DNA of 64,000 nucleotides, taken from NCBI RefSeq assembly GCF_015351475.1, contig NZ_JADKPR010000021.1:35763-99762 (forward strand), in the 5' to 3' direction. Positions 27,656 through 36,199 of the stretch are shown piece by piece. The notes beneath the pieces were generated by a model. It was given only the letters and a program-made list of their open reading frames with translations. It was not told where the DNA came from and searched no databases. This DNA comes from Flavobacterium sp. HJJ. Lineage in GTDB: Bacteria; Bacteroidota; Bacteroidia; Flavobacteriales; Flavobacteriaceae. The position numbers and the translations under genes were made by a program. Every line of letters begins with the position of its first letter. Positions within the stretch are counted from its first letter, which is position 1.

Positions 27656-29944
27656 TTACTTCAATTCAAAACCGCTTTCTAATCCTTTGTCAGAGCTTCC
27701 TCCAACCATGATTTTGAAAGTTCCCGGTTCAACTAAATAGTTCCCGTCATTGTCATAAAACCCAAGTGCTGCATCTGTTAAAGTGAAAGATACTGTTTTG
27801 GTCTCCCCTTTTTTCAAACTAACCAATTCAAAACCTTTCAGTTCTTTTATCGGGCGGATAATGCTTGCATAATCATCATGAATATACAGCTGCACAACTT
27901 CTTTTCCGTCATAATTTCCTGAATTAGTAACCTCAACAGAAACCTGAACAGGCTCTCCTTTTGCGAAAGCAGTCTTATTTAATTTCAGATTTTTATAATC
28001 GAATGTTGTATAACTCAAACCAAAACCAAACGGAAATTGAGGTGTTTTTTCGACATCGGTATAATGTGACCAAAACACATTTTTGTCTGTATTTGCTGGT
28101 CTTCCTGTACTGTATTTATTATAGTAAATTGGAACCTGTCCCACGTTTCTTGGGAACGACATTGGCAGTTTGCCGCTTGGATTATAATCTCCGTATAGAA
28201 CCTGAGCAACAGCATTTCCTGTCTGAGTTCCCAGATGCCAAGCCTCAACAATAGCAGGAACATGTTCTGCAGCCCACGGAATACTCAACGGACGCCCATT
28301 ATTTAAAACCAAAACAATATTTGGATTTACTTTATAAATTTCTTCGAGCAGTTCCTGCTGTAAACCAGGCAGATTAAGATCGGTTCTGCTGCGTCCTTCT
28401 CCACTCTGGAAACCATGCTCTCCCAAAACCATTACAACTACATCTGCTTCTTTAGCTGCTTTTTTAGCTGCATCAAAACCGCTTTTATCCGTAGTATTGA
28501 AAACAACCTCATCTAAAAAGGAAGTTTTCCCAACAGTTAAATCTGCTCCTTTTTCAAAAGTCAGTTTATTGTCTTTATACTGCTGCATTCCTTCTAAAAC
28601 TGATACTGCAGTATTATCATCCGATGCAATTCTCCAGCTTCCCAAAGGACTGTTTTTATCATTTGCCAAAGCACCAATCAAAGCAATTTTCTGTCCTGAT
28701 TTTTTCAAAGGCAGCAAATTTTTATCATTCTTAAGCAACACAATAGACTTTTTGGCCATATCCAAAACGCCTTCAACATGAGCCTTGTTTCCAATGGATT
28801 CTTTTTCGCGTTTTTCGTCACAATATCTGTACGGATCATCAAATAATCCCAATTCAAATTTCACACGTAAAATTCTGCGGACAGCATCATCAACCAATGC
28901 TTCCTTAACTTTTCCTTCCTTAACCAAACCGACAAGTTTTGCTACATATAAATACGATTCCATATCCATATCCGATCCTGCAACAACTCCTTTCAAAGTG
29001 GCATCTTCCTCATCTTTGGCATAACCATGCGCAATCATCTCACGGATAGAAGCATAATCTGAAATTACAAAACCATCAAACTTCCACTTTCCTTTCAGAA
29101 TATCTCTTTGCAAAAACACATTTCCTGTAGCCGGAATTCCATTCAGTGTATTAAAGGAATTCATAAACGTACGGACACCTGCATCAACAGTCGCCTTAAA
29201 CGGCGGCAAAACCGAATTGTACAATTTAGAATTACTGATATCCACAATATTATATTCCAATCCTGCCTCAACATAACCGTAGGCAGCAAAATGTTTCGCA
29301 CAAGCGGCAATTGTATTTACTTTTGCCAAATCGGCGATTGTTTCACCTTGAAAACCTTTTACTCTCGCAGCTGCAATTTTACTTCCCAAATACGGATCCT
29401 CGCCTGCCCCTTCCATCACACGCCCCCATCGGGCATCATTGGCAACATCTACATTAGGGCCAAAAGTCCAGTTAATTCCAGATGCCGAAGCCTCATCTGC
29501 CGCAATAACCGCCGATTTTTTAATCGCTTCCAAATCCCAGCTCGCCGACTCTGCCAGCGGAATAGGACTCAACGTTTTATACCCGTGAATCACATCAAAA
29601 CCAATGATCAGCGGAATCCCCAATCGGGTTTCTTCGACAGCAATTTTCTGAACAGCACGAACATTTTTTACTCCGCGAACCGTCAGCATCGATCCAACTA
29701 ATCCTTTGCGCAGATGCTCATATTTCAGCTCGGCAGTCCCGCCTTTTGGTGCTGGTCCTGTTACTTCCCAAAATCCATTATACTGATTCATCTGCCCCGC
29801 TTTCTCTTCCAGTGTCATTTGCTTCAGCAGCAGATCAACACGTTCTTCAACAGGTTTAGTTTTATCCAAATGAGGTAATTTTTGTGCATTCATAGTTCCA
29901 ATTGTAATCAGGGTAAAAATCCCTGCAGTAATTTTTTTTTTCAT
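27656..29944 (-). CDS. GH3 beta-glucosidase/exo-glycosidase
   Basis: 762 residues, normal for BglX-type GH3 enzymes, with a signal peptide ending near TMNAQ (residue 21). It has the N-terminal barrel (about 30-370) with nucleophile motif KFDGFVISDYASI (Asp296) and KHFAAYG, an alpha/beta sandwich domain (about 400-620) with LGEHGFQSGEGRSRTDL, and a fibronectin-III-like C-terminus (PFGFGLSYTTFDY, VEVTNSGNYDGKEVVQLYI). It would release glucose from the non-reducing ends of periplasmic gluco-manno-oligosaccharides, which suits glucomannan breakdown. It is the last gene of a minus-strand group with the two esterases, though a 249-bp AT-rich gap separates it from them. Confidence 0.92.
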   Translation of the reverse strand: MKKKITAGIFTLITIGTMNAQKLPHLDKTKPVEERVDLLLKQMTLEEKAGQMNQYNGFWEVTGPAPKGGTAELKYEHLRKGLVGSMLTVRGVKNVRAVQKIAVEETRLGIPLIIGFDVIHGYKTLSPIPLAESASWDLEAIKKSAVIAADEASASGINWTFGPNVDVANDARWGRVMEGAGEDPYLGSKIAAARVKGFQGETIADLAKVNTIAACAKHFAAYGYVEAGLEYNIVDISNSKLYNSVLPPFKATVDAGVRTFMNSFNTLNGIPATGNVFLQRDILKGKWKFDGFVISDYASIREMIAHGYAKDEEDATLKGVVAGSDMDMESYLYVAKLVGLVKEGKVKEALVDDAVRRILRVKFELGLFDDPYRYCDEKREKESIGNKAHVEGVLDMAKKSIVLLKNDKNLLPLKKSGQKIALIGALANDKNSPLGSWRIASDDNTAVSVLEGMQQYKDNKLTFEKGADLTVGKTSFLDEVVFNTTDKSGFDAAKKAAKEADVVVMVLGEHGFQSGEGRSRTDLNLPGLQQELLEEIYKVNPNIVLVLNNGRPLSIPWAAEHVPAIVEAWHLGTQTGNAVAQVLYGDYNPSGKLPMSFPRNVGQVPIYYNKYSTGRPANTDKNVFWSHYTDVEKTPQFPFGFGLSYTTFDYKNLKLNKTAFAKGEPVQVSVEVTNSGNYDGKEVVQLYIHDDYASIIRPIKELKGFELVSLKKGETKTVSFTLTDAALGFYDNDGNYLVEPGTFKIMVGGSSDKGLESGFELK

Positions 29945-30193
29945 TTTAAGAGTTAAGGATTATTTTTTGCAACATCATATTTAAAAAAGACCAGCTGTTC
30001 TGCCTTAATTATCTGGGCGTGACCACGCAGCTTCACGGATTTCAAGACATTTTTTTCTTACCCAATTAAAATGAGGATTAAAAAAATATCATAAAAAAAC
30101 AGGGAGCAATTTACTTTTCTAATTCTCTTTTGACTAAAACAGATGTTGCAAAAACTAAAACAAATGGGGCTTTTATACGTCCATAATTTGAAA

Positions 30194-31573
30194 TTATTCC
30201 GTTATAAAAGACGAAGCAGGCAAATTGGCCTTATTAAAAAGTGCTGCCTGATCGGTATTTTTCCAAGCATAACGAGCTTTCACCGGTTTTTTTACCTGAT
30301 CAGAATGCAGTACTACAGCATTATTTTTTATAACTGCATTTGCCTTATAAAACACATTATCAGCTCCTGCAACTTCAAACATATCGGCTTTTTTATCTTT
30401 AAAATATAATCCATCGGTATAATCAAAAGTGACCGTCACTTTATTTTTATCAATTGTGATTCCTTTATAAAGCGGTCCGTTTACTAATGCTGTGTTCGTT
30501 TTATAAGTATTCGCCAAAGCCAGATTCGCCAAACGGATTCCAACTGATTTTTTATCTTTTGGATGGATATCATCAGTAGGTGAAATATCACTGGTTACAG
30601 CCATTCCTGTATTTGGAACTTCCTGTAAAACTTTTCGCTGTGAATTGCGGACAATCGTTCCGCTGAAATGATTTTCTCCATATTTATAAGGCGCAATCTG
30701 AACATAGTAAAATGGGAAATCATAATTCCATAGTTTTCTCCAAGACGTGATTAAAGCAGAAAGCGTTTTATCATAAACCTCAGATCCCACATTGCTTTCT
30801 CCCTGATACCACAATGCTCCAGCGATTTTAAATTTTGTCAATGGATAAATCATTGCATTAAAAGCACGTCCGGGCTGGTTTGGACCATAACTTTCTTCTT
30901 TGCGTGTCTTAGCAGATTCTAATAAAACAGCATCATTCTGAATAACCTCTTCCGGCATCCAGATTTCTGCTGGCGTTCCTCCCCAGTTCGATGAAATTAA
31001 ACCAATTGGTACGTTCTTCAATTCTTCCTGCAGTCGTTTTCCAAAAAAATAGGCTACCGCGCTAAAATATTTCATAGTCTCAGGTGAGCATTCAGTCCAG
31101 TTTCCTGATATATTATTCTGTGGAGAGGTGGCAGTTAATTTTGGAACCAAAAAAAATCGGATATTTGGATTTGCAGCATTTTTTACAGCTTCATCGCCAT
31201 TCTCGATTCCCCAGCTGGCATTCATTTCCATATTAGATTGTCCGGAACAAATCCAGACTTCACCAATCAGAATGTTTTTCAGAACGATTTCGTTATATCC
31301 TTTTATCGTAATAGTATAAGGTCCTCCTTCTTTTGGAGTCGGAATTAGAATCTCCCATTTTGCCTGATTGCTGGCTTTTATTTTATAGCTTTCATTGTTC
31401 CAGCTTGGCGTAATCACAACTTCTTCCTGCGGATTAGCAAATCCCCAAAACAGCACTTCGCTATTGCGCTGCAAAACCATATTATCCGAAAAAATATTCG
31501 GAAGCGTAACATTTGCGGAAGCGGTATTTGAAAGTATCAGGAAAAGGACAAAGACAATAAGCTTATTTTTCAT
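30194..31573 (-). CDS. Sialate O-acetylesterase-like SGNH carbohydrate esterase
   Basis: 459 residues with a signal peptide ending near NTASA (residue 20). It is an SGNH/SASA-type acetylesterase: DNMVLQRNSEVLFWGFANP (N-terminal beta domain), EVWICSGQSNMEM with nucleophile Ser113, GALWYQGESNVG and DDIHPKDKKSVG with the catalytic His. Family members are often labelled sialate 9-O-acetylesterases, but in plant-glycan loci they deacetylate hemicelluloses, so removal of acetyl groups from mannan is the likely job. Its start overlaps the end of the upstream CE2-like gene by 11 bp, indicating translational coupling. The exact esterase family is not settled from sequence alone. Confidence 0.87.
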   Translation of the reverse strand: MKNKLIVFVLFLILSNTASANVTLPNIFSDNMVLQRNSEVLFWGFANPQEEVVITPSWNNESYKIKASNQAKWEILIPTPKEGGPYTITIKGYNEIVLKNILIGEVWICSGQSNMEMNASWGIENGDEAVKNAANPNIRFFLVPKLTATSPQNNISGNWTECSPETMKYFSAVAYFFGKRLQEELKNVPIGLISSNWGGTPAEIWMPEEVIQNDAVLLESAKTRKEESYGPNQPGRAFNAMIYPLTKFKIAGALWYQGESNVGSEVYDKTLSALITSWRKLWNYDFPFYYVQIAPYKYGENHFSGTIVRNSQRKVLQEVPNTGMAVTSDISPTDDIHPKDKKSVGIRLANLALANTYKTNTALVNGPLYKGITIDKNKVTVTFDYTDGLYFKDKKADMFEVAGADNVFYKANAVIKNNAVVLHSDQVKKPVKARYAWKNTDQAALFNKANLPASSFITE

Positions 31574-32660
31574 TTAGCAGTTTTTTAAAATAAGGAATCA
31601 ATTGGTCAGCCATTACTTTATCATCAGTAATATCTGGATGATAGCCACAGCCTTTTGGAGACATTGGCTGAAATTCGAATAATGTAATTGGCTTGTGTGC
31701 TTTATCATTTTCAAAAGCCTGAATTACTTTTTTCAGACATTTTACCAAAGTCACATTTTTATCACCCGAAACCATCGGACTTGTCAACAATACAATTCGG
31801 GTATTAGGAGCATGTTTGTAAACCGTTTTAATAAATTCGATATAATTGGAAACATATTTTTCTTCATTAAACGGCAGTCTTGCTTTTTTTCCGTCTCCAT
31901 CAGAAAGGTCATTAGTCCCTAAACAAATACTAACCAAATCAGGCTGAAAAGCAAAATTATAGGGCTTCGAACTGTCTTTATTCAGGTATAAATTTTCGTA
32001 AACATCTGGGATATTTGGTTCATTCTCATGCTCGTCATTCCAGTTGCGGTACATCCCGTAACCCGAAACAGAACTCAATACAAAATCGATATTCAAAGCT
32101 CTGGAAAGCACCGGACCATAAGCCCAATACGCATTGTGCTGATCGTACCAGTCACCGCTCCCGCAGGGAATTGCCGAAGCATCGTTTCCAAAACCGCATG
32201 TAATGGAATCTCCAATCAGTTCAATTTTTTTCTTCTTTTTGGATGCTGTGCTTTTTACTAATTTAGCTGTTGTCCCTGCAAATAAAACCCCTCCGTTCGC
32301 TGCTTCGGTAGCTTTGTAAATCGAAAGATGGTGCGTTTTTTTACCATTAGAAACTTTAACAGGATAGCTTTTTATTTCCCCTTTCTCAATTCGAACTCTC
32401 CCGATATAGTTTCCGTCAAGTTCTATCGAAACATAGTTTTGATGATCCACCATGCTCTGCAGAGAAACTGAACAGGAATCTCCGATAAAATCAAAAGAAA
32501 CAGCAGCTGCAGCACCTATCAGCACCGCTTTATTGTCTGCTAATTTTTCGATTCTTCCGCTATACTCAAAATATAACTGATTTTCAGCGTTTTTTTGCGC
32601 AATAGAAATTGACGAACCGCAGACCAATAAAAATAAAAGGTATATTTTTTTATAATTCAT
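31563..32660 (-). CDS. CE2-like acetyl esterase (jelly-roll plus SGNH domain)
   Basis: 365 residues with a signal peptide ending near SISIAQ (residue 22). An N-terminal jelly-roll (about 25-135) precedes an SGNH hydrolase domain (about 143-365), the layout of carbohydrate esterase family 2. Catalytic blocks: IELIGDSITCGFG (Ser152), CLGTNDLSDGDG (Asn250) and CGYHPDITDDK (His341). CE2 enzymes deacetylate mannose or xylose units, favouring O-6. It heads the minus-strand group CE2, SASA esterase, GH3 and overlaps the next gene by 11 bp. Two different esterases suggest the natural substrate is heavily acetylated mannan. Confidence 0.88.
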   Translation of the reverse strand: MNYKKIYLLFLLVCGSSISIAQKNAENQLYFEYSGRIEKLADNKAVLIGAAAAVSFDFIGDSCSVSLQSMVDHQNYVSIELDGNYIGRVRIEKGEIKSYPVKVSNGKKTHHLSIYKATEAANGGVLFAGTTAKLVKSTASKKKKKIELIGDSITCGFGNDASAIPCGSGDWYDQHNAYWAYGPVLSRALNIDFVLSSVSGYGMYRNWNDEHENEPNIPDVYENLYLNKDSSKPYNFAFQPDLVSICLGTNDLSDGDGKKARLPFNEEKYVSNYIEFIKTVYKHAPNTRIVLLTSPMVSGDKNVTLVKCLKKVIQAFENDKAHKPITLFEFQPMSPKGCGYHPDITDDKVMADQLIPYFKKLLNEK

Positions 32661-32781
32661 AATCTTTTAGGACTTTCTTTGTAATATAGGCAACAAATAT
32701 AAAGCGATTGCTATTCAAGAACAGATACTATTTTTTCAAATTATAATCAAAAATCTACATGCCGCTTATTTGTAAACAAAA

Positions 32782-32804
32782 AAACCACCCTGATTAGGTG
32801 GTTT
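32782..32804 (-). terminator. Terminator of the DUF1573 gene
   Basis: AAACCACC and GGTGGTTT form an 8-bp stem with a 7-nt loop; on the minus strand it is followed by TTTGTTT. It lies 24 bp after the DUF1573 stop and separates that gene from the CE2-like gene. Confidence 0.75.
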
Positions 32805-32827
32805 CACATACATAATTGTTTTTTAGA

Positions 32828-33256
32828 TTAACTTTTTACCCCAGCTGATGCTGTAACAACAGTTCCTTTTATAGTCAAAACTTTAGGTGCCGTTTCAACA
32901 TTAGTTGTTACTGATACCGTTTTGGTAAATGTCCCTGGATTAACAGCATTATACGTAGCTGTAACTGTTCCTGATTTTCCTGGAGCAACCGGCGTTTTAA
33001 TATAATCTGTTGCTGTACAGCCGCAGGAACCTTGAACATTTGTAATTATAACAGCTGTTTTTCCTGTGTTTTTAAATTCAAAAACAATAGGTTTTGGTGT
33101 GTTCTGTGGAATTGTCCCCACATCAATAGTCTCGCTTTTCCATACAATTGAAGAAGCTGTGATTGTTTTTGAAATTAATACTTTTACCGGAGCGACAGCC
33201 GAAAAAGACATTAAGCTTAACGTTAATGCCAGCATTGAAATTTTGATCATTTTCAT
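32828..33256 (-). CDS. DUF1573 family exported protein
   Basis: 142 residues with an N-terminal signal peptide and one Ig-like DUF1573 domain (about 40-135). The hallmark pattern is present: DVGTIPQNTPKPIVFEFKNTG, then VQGSCGCTATDYIKTPVAPG with the conserved CxC pair, then VSVTTNVETAPKVLTIKGTV. The molecular role of this abundant Bacteroidota family is unknown. It is divergent from a histidine kinase/response regulator operon with 142 bp between the starts, so regulation by that pair is possible. A clear terminator follows. Confidence 0.88.
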   Translation of the reverse strand: MKMIKISMLALTLSLMSFSAVAPVKVLISKTITASSIVWKSETIDVGTIPQNTPKPIVFEFKNTGKTAVIITNVQGSCGCTATDYIKTPVAPGKSGTVTATYNAVNPGTFTKTVSVTTNVETAPKVLTIKGTVVTASAGVKS

Positions 33257-33398
33257 ATTTTTATAATTTTATTGGTTACTGTTTTGAATAGCCCAAAAAT
33301 AAATTAGAAAAACAGGCTGCTTTGTTAAGCGGTTTCAAATGTTTGTTAATGACTTGTTAATGCAGAAAACACAGCCGAATTTTGATTAATATTACATC

Positions 33399-34661
33399 AT
33401 GAAACTGACTAAACTCAATGGCAGCATCCTGATTGGCTTAATTGCAATTATAGGAATCCTGATAGCCCAGCTGCTTTGGACAAGGGAAGCCTTTAATAGT
33501 GAAGATAAAAAGTTCAGTCAGAAAGCACATATTGCCTTACTGGAAGCTGCCAAAAAATTGTACCGCGGGACTAATCTGGAGCTTCCCGGCAAAAACCCTG
33601 TGCAAAAAATTTCTAACGATTATTATATTGTAAATGTTGATAACGATTTTGAACCGGAGATTTTAGAATTTTATCTCATTTCCGAATTCAGAAAAATGAA
33701 TATCACCACGGATTTTGAATATGCGATGTACAACTGTCAAAGCGAGGAAATGGTGTATGGAAACTACATTTCACTATCTGAAAAAAAGCAGACCAAACAT
33801 TCTGTACATTTCCCCAAACATAAAAATTTTGTTTATTATTTTGCTGTCCGATTTCCCAACCAAACCGGTTATCTCTTCAGTTCACTGCGTTTCTGGTTTG
33901 TACTTTCGATTGCATTAATCATTATTTTATTGGTCTATGTGTATTCTATTTTTACGCTTTTACAGCAAAAAAAATACTCTGATCTGCAGCGTGATTTCAT
34001 TAATAATATGACACACGAATTCAAAACTCCATTATCTTCCATACTGATTGCATCTAATTATCTCTACAAACAGGATCCAATCAGGCAGGATGAAAAACTG
34101 GAAAAATACACTCATATTATTATTGATCAAAGCAACAAACTAAATCAGCATATTGAGAAGATTCTAAGCATTGCAAAATCTGATAACAGTCCATTAATTT
34201 TAAACAAAAAAACTCTGGATGCTCTGCCAATTTTAGAATCAGTAATTGAAAACATACAACTGAAACATCCCGAATCTCAAATAAAAATTAAAACCGATTT
34301 AGAAGCTGCCAGCATCGAAGCTGATGAATTTCATTTTACCAATCTGGCTTACAATCTGCTGGATAACGCCATAAAATACAGCGATAACAAACCCGAAATC
34401 ACTATCGCTATTTCAAAATCAGGAAAGAATTTACAGGTCAATTTTATAGATAACGGCATTGGAATTTCGTCCAAAAACATTGTCTTTGTCTTTGATAAAT
34501 TCTACAGAATTCCAAGCCAAAAAAGTAATGAAGTAACTGGTTTTGGATTAGGTTTGTATTATTCAAAAAAAGTTTGTGATTTACACAATTGGAAAATTTC
34601 AGTAAAATGCAATCCCGAAAAAGGCTGTACCTTTTCACTATTAATTCCCAAAACTAAATGA
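33399..34661 (+). CDS. Membrane sensor histidine kinase
   Basis: 420 residues. Two membrane helices (about 8-27 and 166-190) enclose a ~135-residue periplasmic sensor of no recognisable family. HisKA follows with the phospho-acceptor in INNMTHEFKTPLSSI (His206), then HATPase_c with LLDNAIKYSDNKPE (N box), FIDNGIGISSKN (G1) and GFGLGLYYSKKVCDLH (G2). There is no HAMP domain. It overlaps the response regulator gene by 4 bp (ATGA), making a classical pair. The arrangement resembles Bacteroidota RprX/RprY-type kinases; the signal is unknown. Confidence 0.93.
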   Translation: MKLTKLNGSILIGLIAIIGILIAQLLWTREAFNSEDKKFSQKAHIALLEAAKKLYRGTNLELPGKNPVQKISNDYYIVNVDNDFEPEILEFYLISEFRKMNITTDFEYAMYNCQSEEMVYGNYISLSEKKQTKHSVHFPKHKNFVYYFAVRFPNQTGYLFSSLRFWFVLSIALIIILLVYVYSIFTLLQQKKYSDLQRDFINNMTHEFKTPLSSILIASNYLYKQDPIRQDEKLEKYTHIIIDQSNKLNQHIEKILSIAKSDNSPLILNKKTLDALPILESVIENIQLKHPESQIKIKTDLEAASIEADEFHFTNLAYNLLDNAIKYSDNKPEITIAISKSGKNLQVNFIDNGIGISSKNIVFVFDKFYRIPSQKSNEVTGFGLGLYYSKKVCDLHNWKISVKCNPEKGCTFSLLIPKTK

Positions 34662-35344
34662 GTACTTATCGAATATTATACACCGAAGACGATGCGACCT
34701 TGGCATTCCTGACCAAAGATAATCTGGAACAAAACCATTATGAAGTGACACATTGTGAGGATGGAAAATCTGGTTTGGAAGCTTTTAAAAAAGATTCTTT
34801 CGATATCTGCATTTTGGATATAATGATGCCAAAAATGGACGGTTTTGAATTGGCTGCCGAAATCAGAAAACTCAATACTGAAGTTCCTATTATTTTCCTT
34901 TCGGCAAAAACCTTAAAAGAAGACCGCATAAAAGGTCTCCGTTTGGGTGCTGATGATTATCTCGTGAAGCCTTTCAGCATTGAAGAATTACTGCTTAAAA
35001 TTGAAATATTCCTAAGACGTTCCAGTAAGAATACTGCAATTGAAAAATCAATATATGAAATTGGAAAATACCAATTTGACACTAAAAATTTCACCCTTTT
35101 CAATGAAACAGAAAAAATATCTCTCACCCAGCGCGAAGCGGATCTCTTAAAACTATTCCTTGACAATAAAAATGTGGTTTTAAAGCGGGAACAGATTCTA
35201 ACTTCTCTTTGGGGTGACGATGATTATTTTATGGGACGCAGTCTCGATGTTTTTATTTCCCGCCTGCGCAAAATTTTGGTTAACGAAAAAGGAATTGCGA
35301 TTGAGAATTTACATGGGATTGGGTTTCGGTTTTTTGTGGGATAG
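34658..35344 (+). CDS. OmpR-family response regulator
   Basis: 228 residues: a receiver domain (about 4-120) with acidic pocket TEDD, phospho-acceptor ICILDIMMPKMDG (Asp54) and switch Lys in DDYLVKPFS, then a winged-helix DNA-binding domain (about 130-227; LTQREADLLKLF, GRSLDVFISRLRKIL). Cognate partner of the kinase encoded directly upstream, with start and stop codons overlapping. It most probably regulates its own operon and possibly the divergent DUF1573 gene. Confidence 0.94.
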   Translation: MSTYRILYTEDDATLAFLTKDNLEQNHYEVTHCEDGKSGLEAFKKDSFDICILDIMMPKMDGFELAAEIRKLNTEVPIIFLSAKTLKEDRIKGLRLGADDYLVKPFSIEELLLKIEIFLRRSSKNTAIEKSIYEIGKYQFDTKNFTLFNETEKISLTQREADLLKLFLDNKNVVLKREQILTSLWGDDDYFMGRSLDVFISRLRKILVNEKGIAIENLHGIGFRFFVG

Positions 35345-35382
35345 CTATTCTCGTTGAAAAAAATCATCTTTTTCTTTAAATC

Positions 35383-36060
35383 TCACCCGGCATAACTAAA
35401 ACCTAACAATGGCTTAATAACACTGTTATAGTCAATGAATATCATTTTCTGTATTGAATATCGTTCCATTTTTTCAAATAGCCATATTGAAAATTTATTT
35501 TTGCTTTTAAAGTTTGATATTTGTAAGTCGCTGCATGTTTGTATAAAGTATTGAGGTTTACCACTGAAATAGTCGAATTCTCCTATGAATTGATAACATT
35601 TGCAAAAATCGCTTATAGCATTTTTAAATTGGTCTAAAAAAATACTGTTTCGGGCAATTTTATGATTTACCAATATTATTGAATCTTCACCTCCTAAATA
35701 AATTGAATTTCCAGAAATAAAGAGTTCACCAGCACTTCCATTTATAATTTCCCAACTAGATTTTTTTTTCTTTAAAAATAAACAAAGTTTTTGTCCTTTT
35801 ACCGCTTTCTCTATTCTAGTATCACAAATCCACTCTTCGAACATTTCTACAGATATCAAATTATATTTTTTCCCTTTTAAAGTTTCCTTGATCTTAAATG
35901 TGTATGAATTATTTTGTACCGCATAAATTTCTCCAATAACGATTATTTCTGCACTTCCTGCCACTACTTCTAAGGGGAAATCCATCTTTTTTGCATCAAC
36001 GTTTAATGATGATAAAATAATAAATAGAACTAAAATTGTTTGTGTTATATTTAATTTCAT
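35383..36060 (-). CDS. Hypothetical secreted protein
   Basis: 225 residues with a signal peptide ending near LNVDAKK (residue 24). I do not recognise a named family. The first half is beta-rich, with EIIVIGEIYAVQNNSYTFKIKETLKG, a pattern seen in OB-fold-like exported proteins. The second half contains two cysteines in ISDFCKCYQF. It is convergent with the response regulator gene (38 bp between stops) and not in an operon. The gene is AT-rich with many lysines, unlike the carboxylase genes beside it, which hints at accessory status. Confidence 0.6.
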   Translation of the reverse strand: MKLNITQTILVLFIILSSLNVDAKKMDFPLEVVAGSAEIIVIGEIYAVQNNSYTFKIKETLKGKKYNLISVEMFEEWICDTRIEKAVKGQKLCLFLKKKKSSWEIINGSAGELFISGNSIYLGGEDSIILVNHKIARNSIFLDQFKNAISDFCKCYQFIGEFDYFSGKPQYFIQTCSDLQISNFKSKNKFSIWLFEKMERYSIQKMIFIDYNSVIKPLLGFSYAG

Positions 36061-36199
36061 TAGCTGTAAATCTTTTATTTATCTAATCTTATAAGATTTC
36101 ATTTATACTAAAATATAAAATATTGGCTCTAAAACAAACTTTAATCAATATTAAAAACTAAAATAGCTTTTCAATTTTGAAATCTATTTTTTTAAAATT

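Noticed and set aside
29108..29701. 197-codon plus-strand frame opposite the GH3 gene
   Set aside because: It is antisense to a well-conserved GH3 coding region, Cys/Arg-rich with no family pattern: a shadow frame.
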